From assembly GCA_030431355.1 (NCBI GenBank), contig JAUIJG010000232.1:1-8173 (forward strand): a stretch of 8,173 nt of DNA, given 5' to 3'. This stretch comes from a bacterium (GTDB lineage Bacteria; Cyanobacteriota; Vampirovibrionia; Obscuribacterales; Obscuribacteraceae). A program made the position numbers and the translations under genes. Under the pieces are notes generated by a model. The model was not told the DNA's origin, did not search any database, and saw only the letters and a program-made list of their open reading frames with translations. Positions 1 to 6,508 of this stretch are shown piece after piece. How positions within the stretch are numbered: the first letter of the stretch is position 1; every line of letters begins with the position of its first letter.

Positions 1-278
1 GTTCCGGACTTGGTTGTGAATGCTGCAGGGATGCACAGGTGAACTCTATCATCGGTCTTAGAAGGTCTTTGAATATGCCATCCAACCTTTAAATCATTCT
101 TTTCAAAGAGAACATAGTCGGCACCACTTTGCCCCTTCAATTTCGCAATTGTTATTGCTCTATTTTTGGCTGCCAGGCTCCCAGGACAAAAGACAAACTC
201 AACTATGAATAACGCAGAAGCTACCAGAGCCAATGGAAAGAGTACTTTAACTCTACCGAGATTCAAAAATTGTTTCAT
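1..278 (-). CDS. Exported protein of unknown function, N-terminal fragment
   Basis: Open frame on the minus strand that runs off the left edge, leaving 92 whole codons. From the ATG at 278 the protein has a basic n-region (MKQFLNLGRVK), a hydrophobic stretch at about residues 12-30 and a small-residue c-region (PGSLAAKN), so it is probably exported through Sec with cleavage near residue 36. The mature part visible includes GADYVLFEKNDLKVGWHIQR and VHLCIPAAFTTKSG. That vaguely recalls phosphodiester glycosidase-type secreted proteins, but I do not claim the family. The start is uncertain. The frame stays open upstream, with in-frame ATGs at 287, 296 and 377 and a TAA before the last. None has a convincing Shine-Dalgarno. 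I prefer 278 because it puts the signal peptide at the N terminus; 377 would add 33 residues. It is divergent from the ylqD-like gene. Confidence 0.55.
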   Translation of the reverse strand, partial: MKQFLNLGRVKVLFPLALVASALFIVEFVFCPGSLAAKNRAITIAKLKGQSGADYVLFEKNDLKVGWHIQRPSKTDDRVHLCIPAAFTTKSG

Positions 279-380
279 GACCCACATACCTAACATGTAA
301 ATGAAAACGCAGCGCAAGTAGCCAAGAAGTCTCTTTGTCCGAGAACATTCTTCTAAATTCCCATATGCTTTTACCATCTC

Positions 381-389
381 TGCTAAACT
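381..389 (+). promoter_or_regulatory. Possible extended -10 element upstream of ylqD-like gene
   Basis: TGCTAAACT reads as an extended -10 (TGn followed by TAAACT, 4 of 6 matches to TATAAT). It lies 65 nt before the ATG at 455, in the gap between two divergent genes. No good -35 hexamer sits at the expected spacing. Support is weak and comes mainly from similar TGCTAA-type elements ahead of two other plus-strand genes in the window. Confidence 0.2.
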
Positions 390-443
390 ACTTTGAACTT
401 AGTATGGCAAATATCATCAACTGGTTGACATTCTCAACACTTC

Positions 444-450
444 GGGAGGA
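444..450 (+). promoter_or_regulatory. Strong ribosome binding site for ylqD-like gene
   Basis: GGGAGGA ends 4 nt before the ATG at 455. It is a near-consensus Shine-Dalgarno and fixes that start. Confidence 0.75.
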
Positions 451-454
451 ATAA

Positions 455-892
455 ATGGCTGAGTCCATTCAGCTCATCCGGCAGATAGCGGTAAGAGCAA
501 TAGTTACTGAGAATTTTAAAGACCAGGTCAACGCTGAGATTGAAAGAAATTTGCAGCAAATCGACGCTGAACTACAGCAGCTTGAGTTCAAAGGCAAGCG
601 AGCCATTGCGGACATTGAAAAAGAAGCCCAGGGAGCAGAGACCGAAGAGGTCAGATATCAGATTGAAAGCATCCGTCAGCAAGTAGAGCAAGAAAAGATT
701 AGACTCTTTCAGCTGAAAGAAGAGATGCAGGGCCAGAGTCAGGCATTACAAGAGCTGCCGGTGGGCAGTGTTGTTACCCAGTTCACCGTGGAAAACCCCG
801 TTGAAGTTAGGCTGGGTGAGAATATCTTCCAGCGCCTTGAAGGGGGCGAAATCCTGGTCAAGGATGGAGTCATTCAAGAAATTAGACTTTAA
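455..892 (+). CDS. YlqD-family coiled-coil protein
   Basis: 145-residue protein resembling the YlqD family, a small family of unknown function found in Cyanobacteria and Firmicutes. The N terminus (residues 6-20, LIRQIAVRAIVTENF) matches the family opening of a short beta segment followed by a long helix. Residues about 22-100 are rich in E, Q, K and R with heptad-like leucine/isoleucine spacing and should form a coiled coil. Residues 101-145 (starting LPVGSVVTQF and ending VKDGVIQEIRL) form a small beta-rich C-terminal unit, with the family-typical ending of a gene-specified acidic/IR tail. No signal peptide or membrane segment is seen, so it is probably cytosolic. The start is set by a strong GGGAGGA site. 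The gene stands alone on its strand and ends 27 bp from the convergent rpoD stop. The biochemical role is unknown; the family assignment is from pattern recall and fairly secure. Confidence 0.75.
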   Translation: MAESIQLIRQIAVRAIVTENFKDQVNAEIERNLQQIDAELQQLEFKGKRAIADIEKEAQGAETEEVRYQIESIRQQVEQEKIRLFQLKEEMQGQSQALQELPVGSVVTQFTVENPVEVRLGENIFQRLEGGEILVKDGVIQEIRL

Positions 893-919
893 TCTAAACC
901 AGAACCTTAGCTTAATTTC

Positions 920-1942
920 CTAACCCAGATAATCTTTCAGTTCGTTGCTCGCCTGGGATTGCCTCAAAAAGCGCAGCGCTTTCAGTTCAATCTGTCTGGT
1001 TCTCTCCCTGGTGATTCCCACCAGTTTACCAACCTGCTCCAGGGTTCGGGGTTTGTCATCATTTAGCCCGAAGCGCAGAATCAAGACTTCTCGCTCCCGG
1101 GGAGTCAAAACAGACAAGACCTTGCGAACATCATCTGACATCAGACTTGCCGCGGTTTTATCTTCCGGCGTTTTGGTGTTCAAGTCTTCCACCAGCTCGG
1201 CAAGGGTATTGTCTTCGTCATCTCCATAGGGAGTGTCGAGGGACAGCGGCGAGCGATTGGCCGCCAGTATATCCTTGACCTTTTTAACCGAAACTTTCAT
1301 TTCCGCAGCCAGCTCATCAAGATTCGGTCTGCGATCAAGCTTCTGCGACAGGGTGCGAGTGGCTTTTCTCAAGTTATTGATGGTCTCCACCATGTGTACA
1401 GGTACCCGAATAGTTCGGGACTTGTCGGCTAGAGCCCGGGTTATGCCCTGGCGAATCCACCAGGTGGCGTAGGTGGAGAACTTGTATCCCCTCTCGGGAT
1501 CAAATTTCTCCGCGGCTCTAATTAATCCAAGATTGCCTTCTTGAATCAGATCCAGAAATGGTAAGCCACGGCCCTGGTACTTCTTAGCCACGGAGACCAC
1601 CAGACGCAAATTTGCCTGGACCAGGTGTTTCTTGGCTGCCGGATCGCCTTCTTTTACACGGCGAGCGATCTCAATCTCCTCCACCGCGCTGAGAAGCTTG
1701 ACCCGTCCGATGTTCTTTAGATACACCTGAACGGGATCCTCTGTTTTAGAGGGTTTCCTGCCACGGCGTACCGGCTCGTCCGAATCGGAGCCTACGGAAT
1801 GTAACTCGGTGACATCATAATCGTCACCATCATCCGAGCCCACAATGCCTGTGGGACCGAGTCCGGGAATGATCTCATCCAGGCTGAAATCATCCGCGGA
1901 ATCATTGTATTTTCTCTTAGTTTTAGTTGCTCTTCTTGCCAT
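920..1942 (-). CDS. rpoD: RNA polymerase sigma factor, sigma-70 family group 1/2 (RpoD/SigA type)
   Basis: 340-residue sigma factor that directs RNA polymerase to promoters. The N terminus is basic ([11 protein letters not shown]), followed by an acidic linker at residues 13-56 in place of a full region 1.1. Region 1.2 is at 69-100 ([28 protein letters not shown]). Region 2 is at 105-182, with the core-binding [27 protein letters not shown] and the -10-recognising [16 protein letters not shown]. Region 3 is at about 185-262. Region 4 is at 271-330, with the helix-turn-helix at [19 protein letters not shown]. All these regions are intact. The long non-conserved insert of E. coli RpoD is absent, as in cyanobacterial sigma factors. 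Full conservation of region 2.4 suggests the primary sigma, but a group 2 paralogue cannot be excluded. The ATG at 1942 is the only in-frame ATG after an upstream TGA. Its own Shine-Dalgarno is poor (GAGG 2 nt away), while a much better one lies farther up the leader. The stop is TAG. Confidence 0.93.
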   Translation of the reverse strand: MARRATKTKRKYNDSADDFSLDEIIPGLGPTGIVGSDDGDDYDVTELHSVGSDSDEPVRRGRKPSKTEDPVQVYLKNIGRVKLLSAVEEIEIARRVKEGDPAAKKHLVQANLRLVVSVAKKYQGRGLPFLDLIQEGNLGLIRAAEKFDPERGYKFSTYATWWIRQGITRALADKSRTIRVPVHMVETINNLRKATRTLSQKLDRRPNLDELAAEMKVSVKKVKDILAANRSPLSLDTPYGDDEDNTLAELVEDLNTKTPEDKTAASLMSDDVRKVLSVLTPREREVLILRFGLNDDKPRTLEQVGKLVGITRERTRQIELKALRFLRQSQASNELKDYLG

Positions 1943-1969
1943 TGCCTCGAGTTGATTAGGATCAACAGA

Positions 1970-2008
1970 TCAGGGTTCCAGGGGTGAAGCCGATAAATTG
2001 CTATCCAA
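1970..2008 (-). CDS. Possible 12-codon leader ORF upstream of rpoD
   Basis: TTG at 2006-2008 lies 7 nt after AGGAG (2016-2020), which is ideal spacing. It opens a 12-codon frame, (M)DSNLSASPLEP, ending in TGA at 1970-1972. The frame is the same as rpoD. After the TGA it continues open for nine codons (SVDPNQLEA) into the rpoD ATG at 1942. It could be a translated leader peptide that feeds ribosomes to the weak rpoD start, or the remnant of a longer sigma N terminus interrupted by a stop. It could also be chance. The separate precorrin-2 dehydrogenase-like gene ends in TGA, so TGA acts as a normal stop here. Confidence 0.25.
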   Translation of the reverse strand: MDSNLSASPLEP

Positions 2009-2014
2009 AACACT

Positions 2015-2034
2015 GCTCCTTTTAGGAAGGGAGC
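2015..2034 (-). promoter_or_regulatory. Leader hairpin containing a strong Shine-Dalgarno, upstream of rpoD
   Basis: On the minus strand, GCTCC (2034-2030) pairs with GGAGC (2019-2015) around a 10-nt loop. The AGGAG Shine-Dalgarno lies in the 3' arm. The hairpin could mask translation initiation at the leader ORF. The stem is only 5 bp, GC-rich and perfect. Confidence 0.3.
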
Positions 2035-2109
2035 CGTGTAATTGCGGGTTTGTTTTGTTCACCGGAATAGGTGACGCCTTATCTATTAAAATGTTCCAAG
2101 GCATACTTT

Positions 2110-2124
2110 GATAACCGGGTTATC
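2110..2124. promoter_or_regulatory. Perfect 15-bp palindrome in the rpoD upstream region (candidate operator)
   Basis: GATAACC-G-GGTTATC has two perfect 7-bp arms around one central base. It lies about 170 bp before the rpoD ATG and 62 bp after the ccsA stop. Length and symmetry fit a dimeric repressor site. It has no T-run and only a one-base loop, so it is not a terminator. No convincing -35/-10 pair could be fixed next to it. Confidence 0.35.
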
Positions 2125-2185
2125 CCTAGATCGCCCTTAGATTTAGCAATAATCTTGTAAATACAGGGAAATTCCCAGGTCGAAC

Positions 2186-3178
2186 CTACTTAAACTGTCC
2201 GTAGCTGTGCAGACCGCCAAAGCCCAGGGTGTTAAATCCTAGATAAGTGAGCAGTGTAAGCAATAGGCCGATAACAGCAACCATTGAAAGTTTCTCGGCG
2301 GAAAGCTCCCGGTGTACCTTTAAATGAATATAGGCGGCATAACTTAGCCAGGTCACCAGGGCCATGGATTCCTTAGGATCCCAGGACCAGTAGCTGCCCC
2401 AGGCATGATTAGCCCAGAGACCGCCGGTGATAATGCCGATGGTTAGAAGAGGAAAACCCACCACGATGCAGCGATAAGAAATATCGTCATACAAAGCAGC
2501 TTTCTTTTCCTTTATATGGCTTTGAGACACGTCTTTCAAAAAATACCAGCTTAAAAGAACACCCAGAATACTGCCACCCACAAACATAAGTTGTAGATAG
2601 AAAACCTCTACCTTATCGAAGGTCCCCCACCATATGGCACCCAAAGCAACAACTATAGTCAGGGCGGAGGTGAGAACAGATTTGACTCTTCCCGCCGACC
2701 ACAGTTGAATCAAGCCACAAAGACCGGAGAGAAAGAGCATAGCGTAAGACACTATCAATGGTGGCACATGAATTTGACGCCAGTAGCTGACGAGAGCCGG
2801 CACCAGAGGAGCAATATCATGTTGGCTCTGGGGCAGCCAACTACCATAGAGAAACATCACGGCTGCCGTAAGACTGGCTAGCCAACCAAGCTGGCCGATG
2901 CCATAGGTTCGACTGAGCCAAATGTAACCACCCATCGTCGCCCAGGCAAACCAGAGCAAAGACTCATAGAGATTGGAAAGCGGAAAACGCTGGGCTTCCA
3001 CCCCCCTGGCTACGATTGCTATGGTAAGAGCTAAAAAACCGACAATCAAAACAAAGGAGGCGGCTTTTACAAGAAGCTCCCGGCGCTGTCGAAATCCATT
3101 GGAGGCGACAAAAACCCAGAAAGACATGACGGAGGAAAGACCCGCCGTATTTGTTAGAGCTACTTGAAAATCAGACAT
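2186..3178 (-). CDS. ccsA: Cytochrome c biogenesis protein CcsA (ResC), heme-handling WWD protein
   Basis: 330-residue polytopic membrane protein of the System II (Ccs) pathway. With ResB it carries heme across the membrane and attaches it to CXXCH motifs of apocytochromes c on the outer face. The tryptophan-rich WWD signature is at residues 255-270 (WANHAWGSYWSWDPKE), followed by the conserved AAYIHLKVHR at 281-290. Other family marks are PLSNLYESLLWFAWA (66-80), the His in SYWRQIHVPP (His137), and the C-terminal FNTLGFGGLHSYG (315-327, His324). These histidines are the expected heme ligands. About eight hydrophobic segments are visible, and the length is normal for CcsA. The ATG directly follows the resB stop (TAAATG, zero spacing), so translation is probably coupled to resB. 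It is the last gene of the operon; rpoD begins 243 bp farther on the same strand. Confidence 0.93.
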   Translation of the reverse strand: MSDFQVALTNTAGLSSVMSFWVFVASNGFRQRRELLVKAASFVLIVGFLALTIAIVARGVEAQRFPLSNLYESLLWFAWATMGGYIWLSRTYGIGQLGWLASLTAAVMFLYGSWLPQSQHDIAPLVPALVSYWRQIHVPPLIVSYAMLFLSGLCGLIQLWSAGRVKSVLTSALTIVVALGAIWWGTFDKVEVFYLQLMFVGGSILGVLLSWYFLKDVSQSHIKEKKAALYDDISYRCIVVGFPLLTIGIITGGLWANHAWGSYWSWDPKESMALVTWLSYAAYIHLKVHRELSAEKLSMVAVIGLLLTLLTYLGFNTLGFGGLHSYGQFK

Positions 3179-4666
3179 TTAAACGGTTTCCTTTTTTAGA
3201 TCCGGCTCCGGTTGATCAAGGGGACTCTTCTCTTCTCCTCCATCTGGCATGCCATCTCCGAAGCAGTTCGAAAGAAGCTTATTGATGGAACGCTCAAATC
3301 CTACCTTCGCTTTCACTGATCGCCCACCAATATATAAAACTAAGCCATCATTTTGCTTTAAGTCCTTCTCGTCTACATCGGCTGCAGCAAATTGACTCCC
3401 GTCCCTGGAGAGAGGCTCAACACTGACCCATACTTGCCTAAATGGAATGGCGGCAAGTAGCACACCGACAATGATAAAGCCAAAAGCGACGAACACGACC
3501 CCTATCGCCGGGTCCTTTTTGTACTGGAGACCTGTGCGGGGTATAAGCCTACTGAAAGTGAGTTTCACACCCCCCATATCAATGGCTTCACCCGGCTTAA
3601 CCTCAGCTATTTTTTTAGGGGCTTTCCACTCGCTTCTCTTGGCGAAGATTCTCAGGGGCTCACTGGAATCCTTGTCGGAGGCACTGAATATAAGCACAGA
3701 GTCCCTGTCCAGGGGAAGAAAGGCCGCATGCCTGGTTCCCATGGTCTCCAGGGGCAATTGCTTTGCCTGTCCATTAAATAAGAGTTCAAGGGAATCAATT
3801 CCCCAGGAGGCTTGATATATGTCCACCCCGTCATAGGTGAGGGGGTTGTTTACTGAGATGGTTCCCCGCTTCATCTCCTTACCTTCGGCGGAGACCACAC
3901 TGAGGTCGGAATACCACTGCTTAGGTTCGCCTCCGGGATAACTCTCCTTCCAGGTTTTGTTCACCCGAACCGTCCAGTCCGGCAGTGAACCAATCCATAG
4001 CTTAGAATGTTGAGAATCGGCAAAAGACATGGACTCTTCAAGCTTGACCGGCTGAAATCCGCTGAATCCGGTCCAGGAAGTAACGGTGACCCCACCCACC
4101 AGGGTCAACAAGCCAATATGAGTGACAGTGGCAGCCAGGCGACCGACCTTGCCAAAATCGCCTACCAGCATGTCTCCCTGACGAAGAACCTTGTAGTGAC
4201 TCTTCCTCAGTGCCTCCTCAACTTTAGAAACAACCTGGGATGAGTCTTTCTCATCGCCGACATTCAAGGTTCTAACAAAGGGCATCTTCTCTATCGAAAC
4301 ACCCTTTAGAAAAGGCATCGGCTGCCGGAGAAGGCGAACCTTAGGGAAAACTCGCTGAAAACTGCATGCCACCATATTCAGGGTAATTAAGGCGATTAAA
4401 AACAGAAACCATGGAGTATGAAAGATGTCGGAAATACCCATCTGTATCAAGATGGGCGCGTACTTGTCTCCAAAGGCTTCGAAAACTTTGTCCCTGCCCA
4501 CCTGGGTCTCCTGGGGACACCAGGCTCCCACAAGTACAGTGGCGGCAATCAGGCTCAAAGACAGGACGGTAAGCTTTACCGATGCCACAAAAGAGACGTT
4601 GTTCTTTTTCGCCCTGGCGGGGCCTTCCGTAACTGGTGCTTCTTGCTGTGTGGTATCGGTGTTCAT
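3179..4666 (-). CDS. resB: Cytochrome c biogenesis protein ResB (CcsB/Ccs1)
   Basis: 495-residue ResB-family protein, the partner of CcsA in System II cytochrome c maturation. Four hydrophobic segments are seen at about 27-47, 84-104, 174-195 and 388-409, with a large external domain between the third and fourth. Family marks are TPWFLFLIALITLNMVACSFQR (84-105), a His in the third segment (THIGLLTLVGG, His183), SVNNPLTYDGVDIYQASWG (271-289), and GLQYKKDPAIGVVFVAFGF before the last segment. A Cys at residue 50 follows the first segment. Residues about 415-495 form a charged, probably cytosolic, tail that is poorly conserved in the family. The ATG at 4666 has no clear Shine-Dalgarno, only TTTAA before it. 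The gene is 46 nt downstream of the precorrin-2 dehydrogenase-like gene and touches ccsA. Confidence 0.9.
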   Translation of the reverse strand: MNTDTTQQEAPVTEGPARAKKNNVSFVASVKLTVLSLSLIAATVLVGAWCPQETQVGRDKVFEAFGDKYAPILIQMGISDIFHTPWFLFLIALITLNMVACSFQRVFPKVRLLRQPMPFLKGVSIEKMPFVRTLNVGDEKDSSQVVSKVEEALRKSHYKVLRQGDMLVGDFGKVGRLAATVTHIGLLTLVGGVTVTSWTGFSGFQPVKLEESMSFADSQHSKLWIGSLPDWTVRVNKTWKESYPGGEPKQWYSDLSVVSAEGKEMKRGTISVNNPLTYDGVDIYQASWGIDSLELLFNGQAKQLPLETMGTRHAAFLPLDRDSVLIFSASDKDSSEPLRIFAKRSEWKAPKKIAEVKPGEAIDMGGVKLTFSRLIPRTGLQYKKDPAIGVVFVAFGFIIVGVLLAAIPFRQVWVSVEPLSRDGSQFAAADVDEKDLKQNDGLVLYIGGRSVKAKVGFERSINKLLSNCFGDGMPDGGEEKSPLDQPEPDLKKETV

Positions 4667-4712
4667 TTAAATCACAACACTAGTGTCACTGGTGGTATCA
4701 ATTGGAGTAACC

Positions 4713-5444
4713 TCATGCACCATGGGTCTCCAGAAGTTCTTCCAGGTGTCGACGCAACAACTGGGAAGCTTCGGCAAAATTATTGCGCCGGAGCGCGCTT
4801 CGGATATCGTCTCTTCCACTTAAATCATAAACCGACTCAAGCAATTTGCCTCGCTGAATTTCAGTCAGAGGTGTCGGCAACCCATCGACCATCTCGGCAG
4901 CCGTATCGAGGAAGAGAGCGTAACTATCAAGTTCTCCAATAGACTCTGACTCAATCTTAGATAGCAGTACTGACTCCAGAGCAGGGGAAATGCCATCGGT
5001 ACTGACCGAAACTTTCAAATGACCGCGCCTCAAAATTGAGGGCACAACAAAGTCCCCGGCTACAGTTTTGCGGGCACAGATCACCCCGGATTCCCTGGCT
5101 ACCTTCAACAAAGTCTCATTGCTGGCTGCAAATTTAGAGTATGCGAAAACCAGGGCATAATCACTTACTTGAATTGCTCCGCTCTCAAGAAAGTCCGCAT
5201 CTTCTTTGATTAACCGGAGACGATGGCTGTGAGTGAGCGCCAGGTCTTGAATCTCCCTCACCGGTCTCCGGGAGAGAATATCGATATGAGCACCGAACTC
5301 TATAAGAGACTTAGCTTCCACCAGAGTTTCCCTACCGCCGCCAAGAAAGAGAACTCTTCTACCGCTCAGATCCACATTAATCGGATAGAAATTTCTCTGA
5401 GACTTTGGCTTGTCTTTTGTTTGGAAACCGGACACAAGAGTCAC
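4713..5444 (-). CDS. Divergent precorrin-2 dehydrogenase / siroheme synthase N-domain-like protein
   Basis: 243-residue protein of the CysG-N/Met8/SirC family, whose members oxidise precorrin-2 to sirohydrochlorin with NAD and may also insert iron. The Rossmann start FYPINVDLSGRRVLFLGGG is at 19-37. The characteristic FVVPSILRRGHLKVSVSTDGISPALESVLLSKIE is at 132-165, including the Ser-rich STDGISP loop. A helical C-terminal dimerisation region follows. It is unusual in key places. The family ATDD-type segment reads AYSK (101-104). The usual N-V-x-D segment carrying the catalytic Asp reads ICARKTVAG, with no Asp at that place and about two residues fewer. Residues after GGG (RETLVEA) are also atypical. 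The start is GTG at 5444. However, AGGGGTGA fits the second GTG at 5435 better (5 nt spacing), so the real start may be three codons later. Neighbouring resB/ccsA genes support a heme-related role, though catalysis is doubtful. Confidence 0.7.
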   Translation of the reverse strand: MTLVSGFQTKDKPKSQRNFYPINVDLSGRRVLFLGGGRETLVEAKSLIEFGAHIDILSRRPVREIQDLALTHSHRLRLIKEDADFLESGAIQVSDYALVFAYSKFAASNETLLKVARESGVICARKTVAGDFVVPSILRRGHLKVSVSTDGISPALESVLLSKIESESIGELDSYALFLDTAAEMVDGLPTPLTEIQRGKLLESVYDLSGRDDIRSALRRNNFAEASQLLRRHLEELLETHGA

Positions 5445-5476
5445 CCCTGAAAGTTAGCTGGAGACAAGCGGTAAAA

Positions 5477-6508
5477 TCAGCTGGTCCTATGCATCACGTA
5501 GTCGGCAAGACTAGCCAGAGCTTCTTTGTAGGGAGTGTCAGGCAATACATTCAACGACGCTTTGCTCTTTGCGGCGTAATCAGCCGCCAACTCTACGGTT
5601 TTGTCTACGCCACCGCCATTGCGGATGATAGTCAACGCTTCTTCCACACCCTCATCGCTTACTACCGCTCGACTATCGATAAGCTCTTTCAAACGTTTGC
5701 GATCCGGTCCATCTCCTTCCAAAATGAATAGAGCCGGTGCGGTGATAACTCCATTTCTGAGGTCGCCGCCCACCGGTTTGCCGGTCTGCTCTTCGGACGC
5801 AGTCACATCCAGAAGATCATCGACAATCTGGAAACAGATTCCCAGGTTGATTCCATAGTCTTTTAGCGATTGAATAGTGTTATTGGAGCAACCGTTTAGA
5901 ATGGCTCCACTATGGCTGCCGGCGGCAAATAGAGAAGCGGTTTTGCCCACGGACTTGGCTTTGTATATTTCCCAATTAACCGAGGTCGAGAACTGTTGAC
6001 GCATCTGCTTTATCTCACCAGCGCAAAGATCTCCCAGGACCTGACCATAAATTCCGACCACCGAAGGATTCATAATCCTTGCCAGACAGATTGAAGCCTG
6101 GGCAAAGAGGAGGTCCCCCATCAACACGGCGAGACGTTCGTTCCACCGCTTGTTTATGGTCTCCTGACCCCGCCTGACGCTGGCTTTGTCGATCACATCA
6201 TCATGGACGAGACTGGCTGTGTGAATCAGTTCAGTCAAAACCGCCAGAATTATGTGCAGGCGAGAGAATTCGTCCTGTTTGGGGGCTGTGGCCCGGGAAG
6301 CGAGTAGGACAATCAATGGTCTAATTCGCTTTCCTCCGGCAAGAAAGACCTGTTTAAGCAGATCTTCCACAAAAGGATTGTCGTCGATAAGATTAGTCCG
6401 CAGCCACTCCTCGACAAGAGCCATCTCGTCTTCCACGAGTTTGACCAGGGAGGAGAGATTGGTCTTTTCTTCCGATAAGTTGTTTGCGGGACTGGCTACT
6501 GATTTCAT
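5477..6508 (-). CDS. Polyprenyl diphosphate synthase, long-chain (solanesyl/octaprenyl type)
   Basis: 343-residue trans-isoprenyl diphosphate synthase that adds isopentenyl diphosphate to an allylic primer, most likely making the side chain of a respiratory quinone. Motifs in order: GGKRIRP (58-64) for diphosphate binding; first aspartate-rich motif LVHDDVIDKASVRRG (100-114) with Asp103, Asp104 and Asp107; AVLMGDLLFAQA (127-138); GEIKQM (164-169); YKAKSVGKTASLF (182-194); and second aspartate-rich motif FQIVDDLLDV (226-235). The fourth and fifth residues before the first motif are Ser99 and Ala98, small rather than aromatic, which in this family leaves the pocket open for long products. The sequence around ELIHTASLVHDDVID matches cyanobacterial solanesyl-type enzymes. 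No clear Shine-Dalgarno precedes the ATG at 6508. It is the first gene of the minus-strand operon, 32 nt ahead of the dehydrogenase-like gene. Confidence 0.92.
   Translation of the reverse strand: MKSVASPANNLSEEKTNLSSLVKLVEDEMALVEEWLRTNLIDDNPFVEDLLKQVFLAGGKRIRPLIVLLASRATAPKQDEFSRLHIILAVLTELIHTASLVHDDVIDKASVRRGQETINKRWNERLAVLMGDLLFAQASICLARIMNPSVVGIYGQVLGDLCAGEIKQMRQQFSTSVNWEIYKAKSVGKTASLFAAGSHSGAILNGCSNNTIQSLKDYGINLGICFQIVDDLLDVTASEEQTGKPVGGDLRNGVITAPALFILEGDGPDRKRLKELIDSRAVVSDEGVEEALTIIRNGGGVDKTVELAADYAAKSKASLNVLPDTPYKEALASLADYVMHRTS

Noticed and set aside
425..430. Perfect TTGACA -35 hexamer upstream of the ylqD-like gene
   Set aside because: The matching -10 would fall at about 448-453, over the ribosome binding site, and no -10-like sequence is there.
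882..897. TTAGA-ctttaa-TCTAA hairpin at the ylqD/rpoD convergent ends, followed on the minus strand by TTTCTT
   Set aside because: The stem is 5 bp and almost all A/T, with a broken T-run. It is too weak to call a terminator, although it is correctly placed for rpoD.
1792..2013. 73-codon minus-strand frame starting GTG at 2013 after AAAAGGAG
   Set aside because: AGGAG is only 2 nt from this GTG, too close for normal initiation. The frame runs out of phase through the rpoD N terminus, and the peptide has no family features.
2166..2176. GGGAA-A-TTCCC palindrome just after the ccsA stop
   Set aside because: The loop would be one base and no T-run follows, so it is not an intrinsic terminator. 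At 11 bp it is weak evidence for a protein site.
4677..4686. ACACTAGTGT 10-bp palindrome between the dehydrogenase-like gene and resB
   Set aside because: It is short, inside a 46-nt intra-operon gap, with no partner copy in the window; chance is a sufficient explanation.
4418..4942. 174-codon plus-strand open frame across the resB start and the dehydrogenase-like gene end
   Set aside because: It overlaps two well-supported genes on the other strand, crosses their intergenic gap, and its translation has no recognisable family or composition of a real protein.
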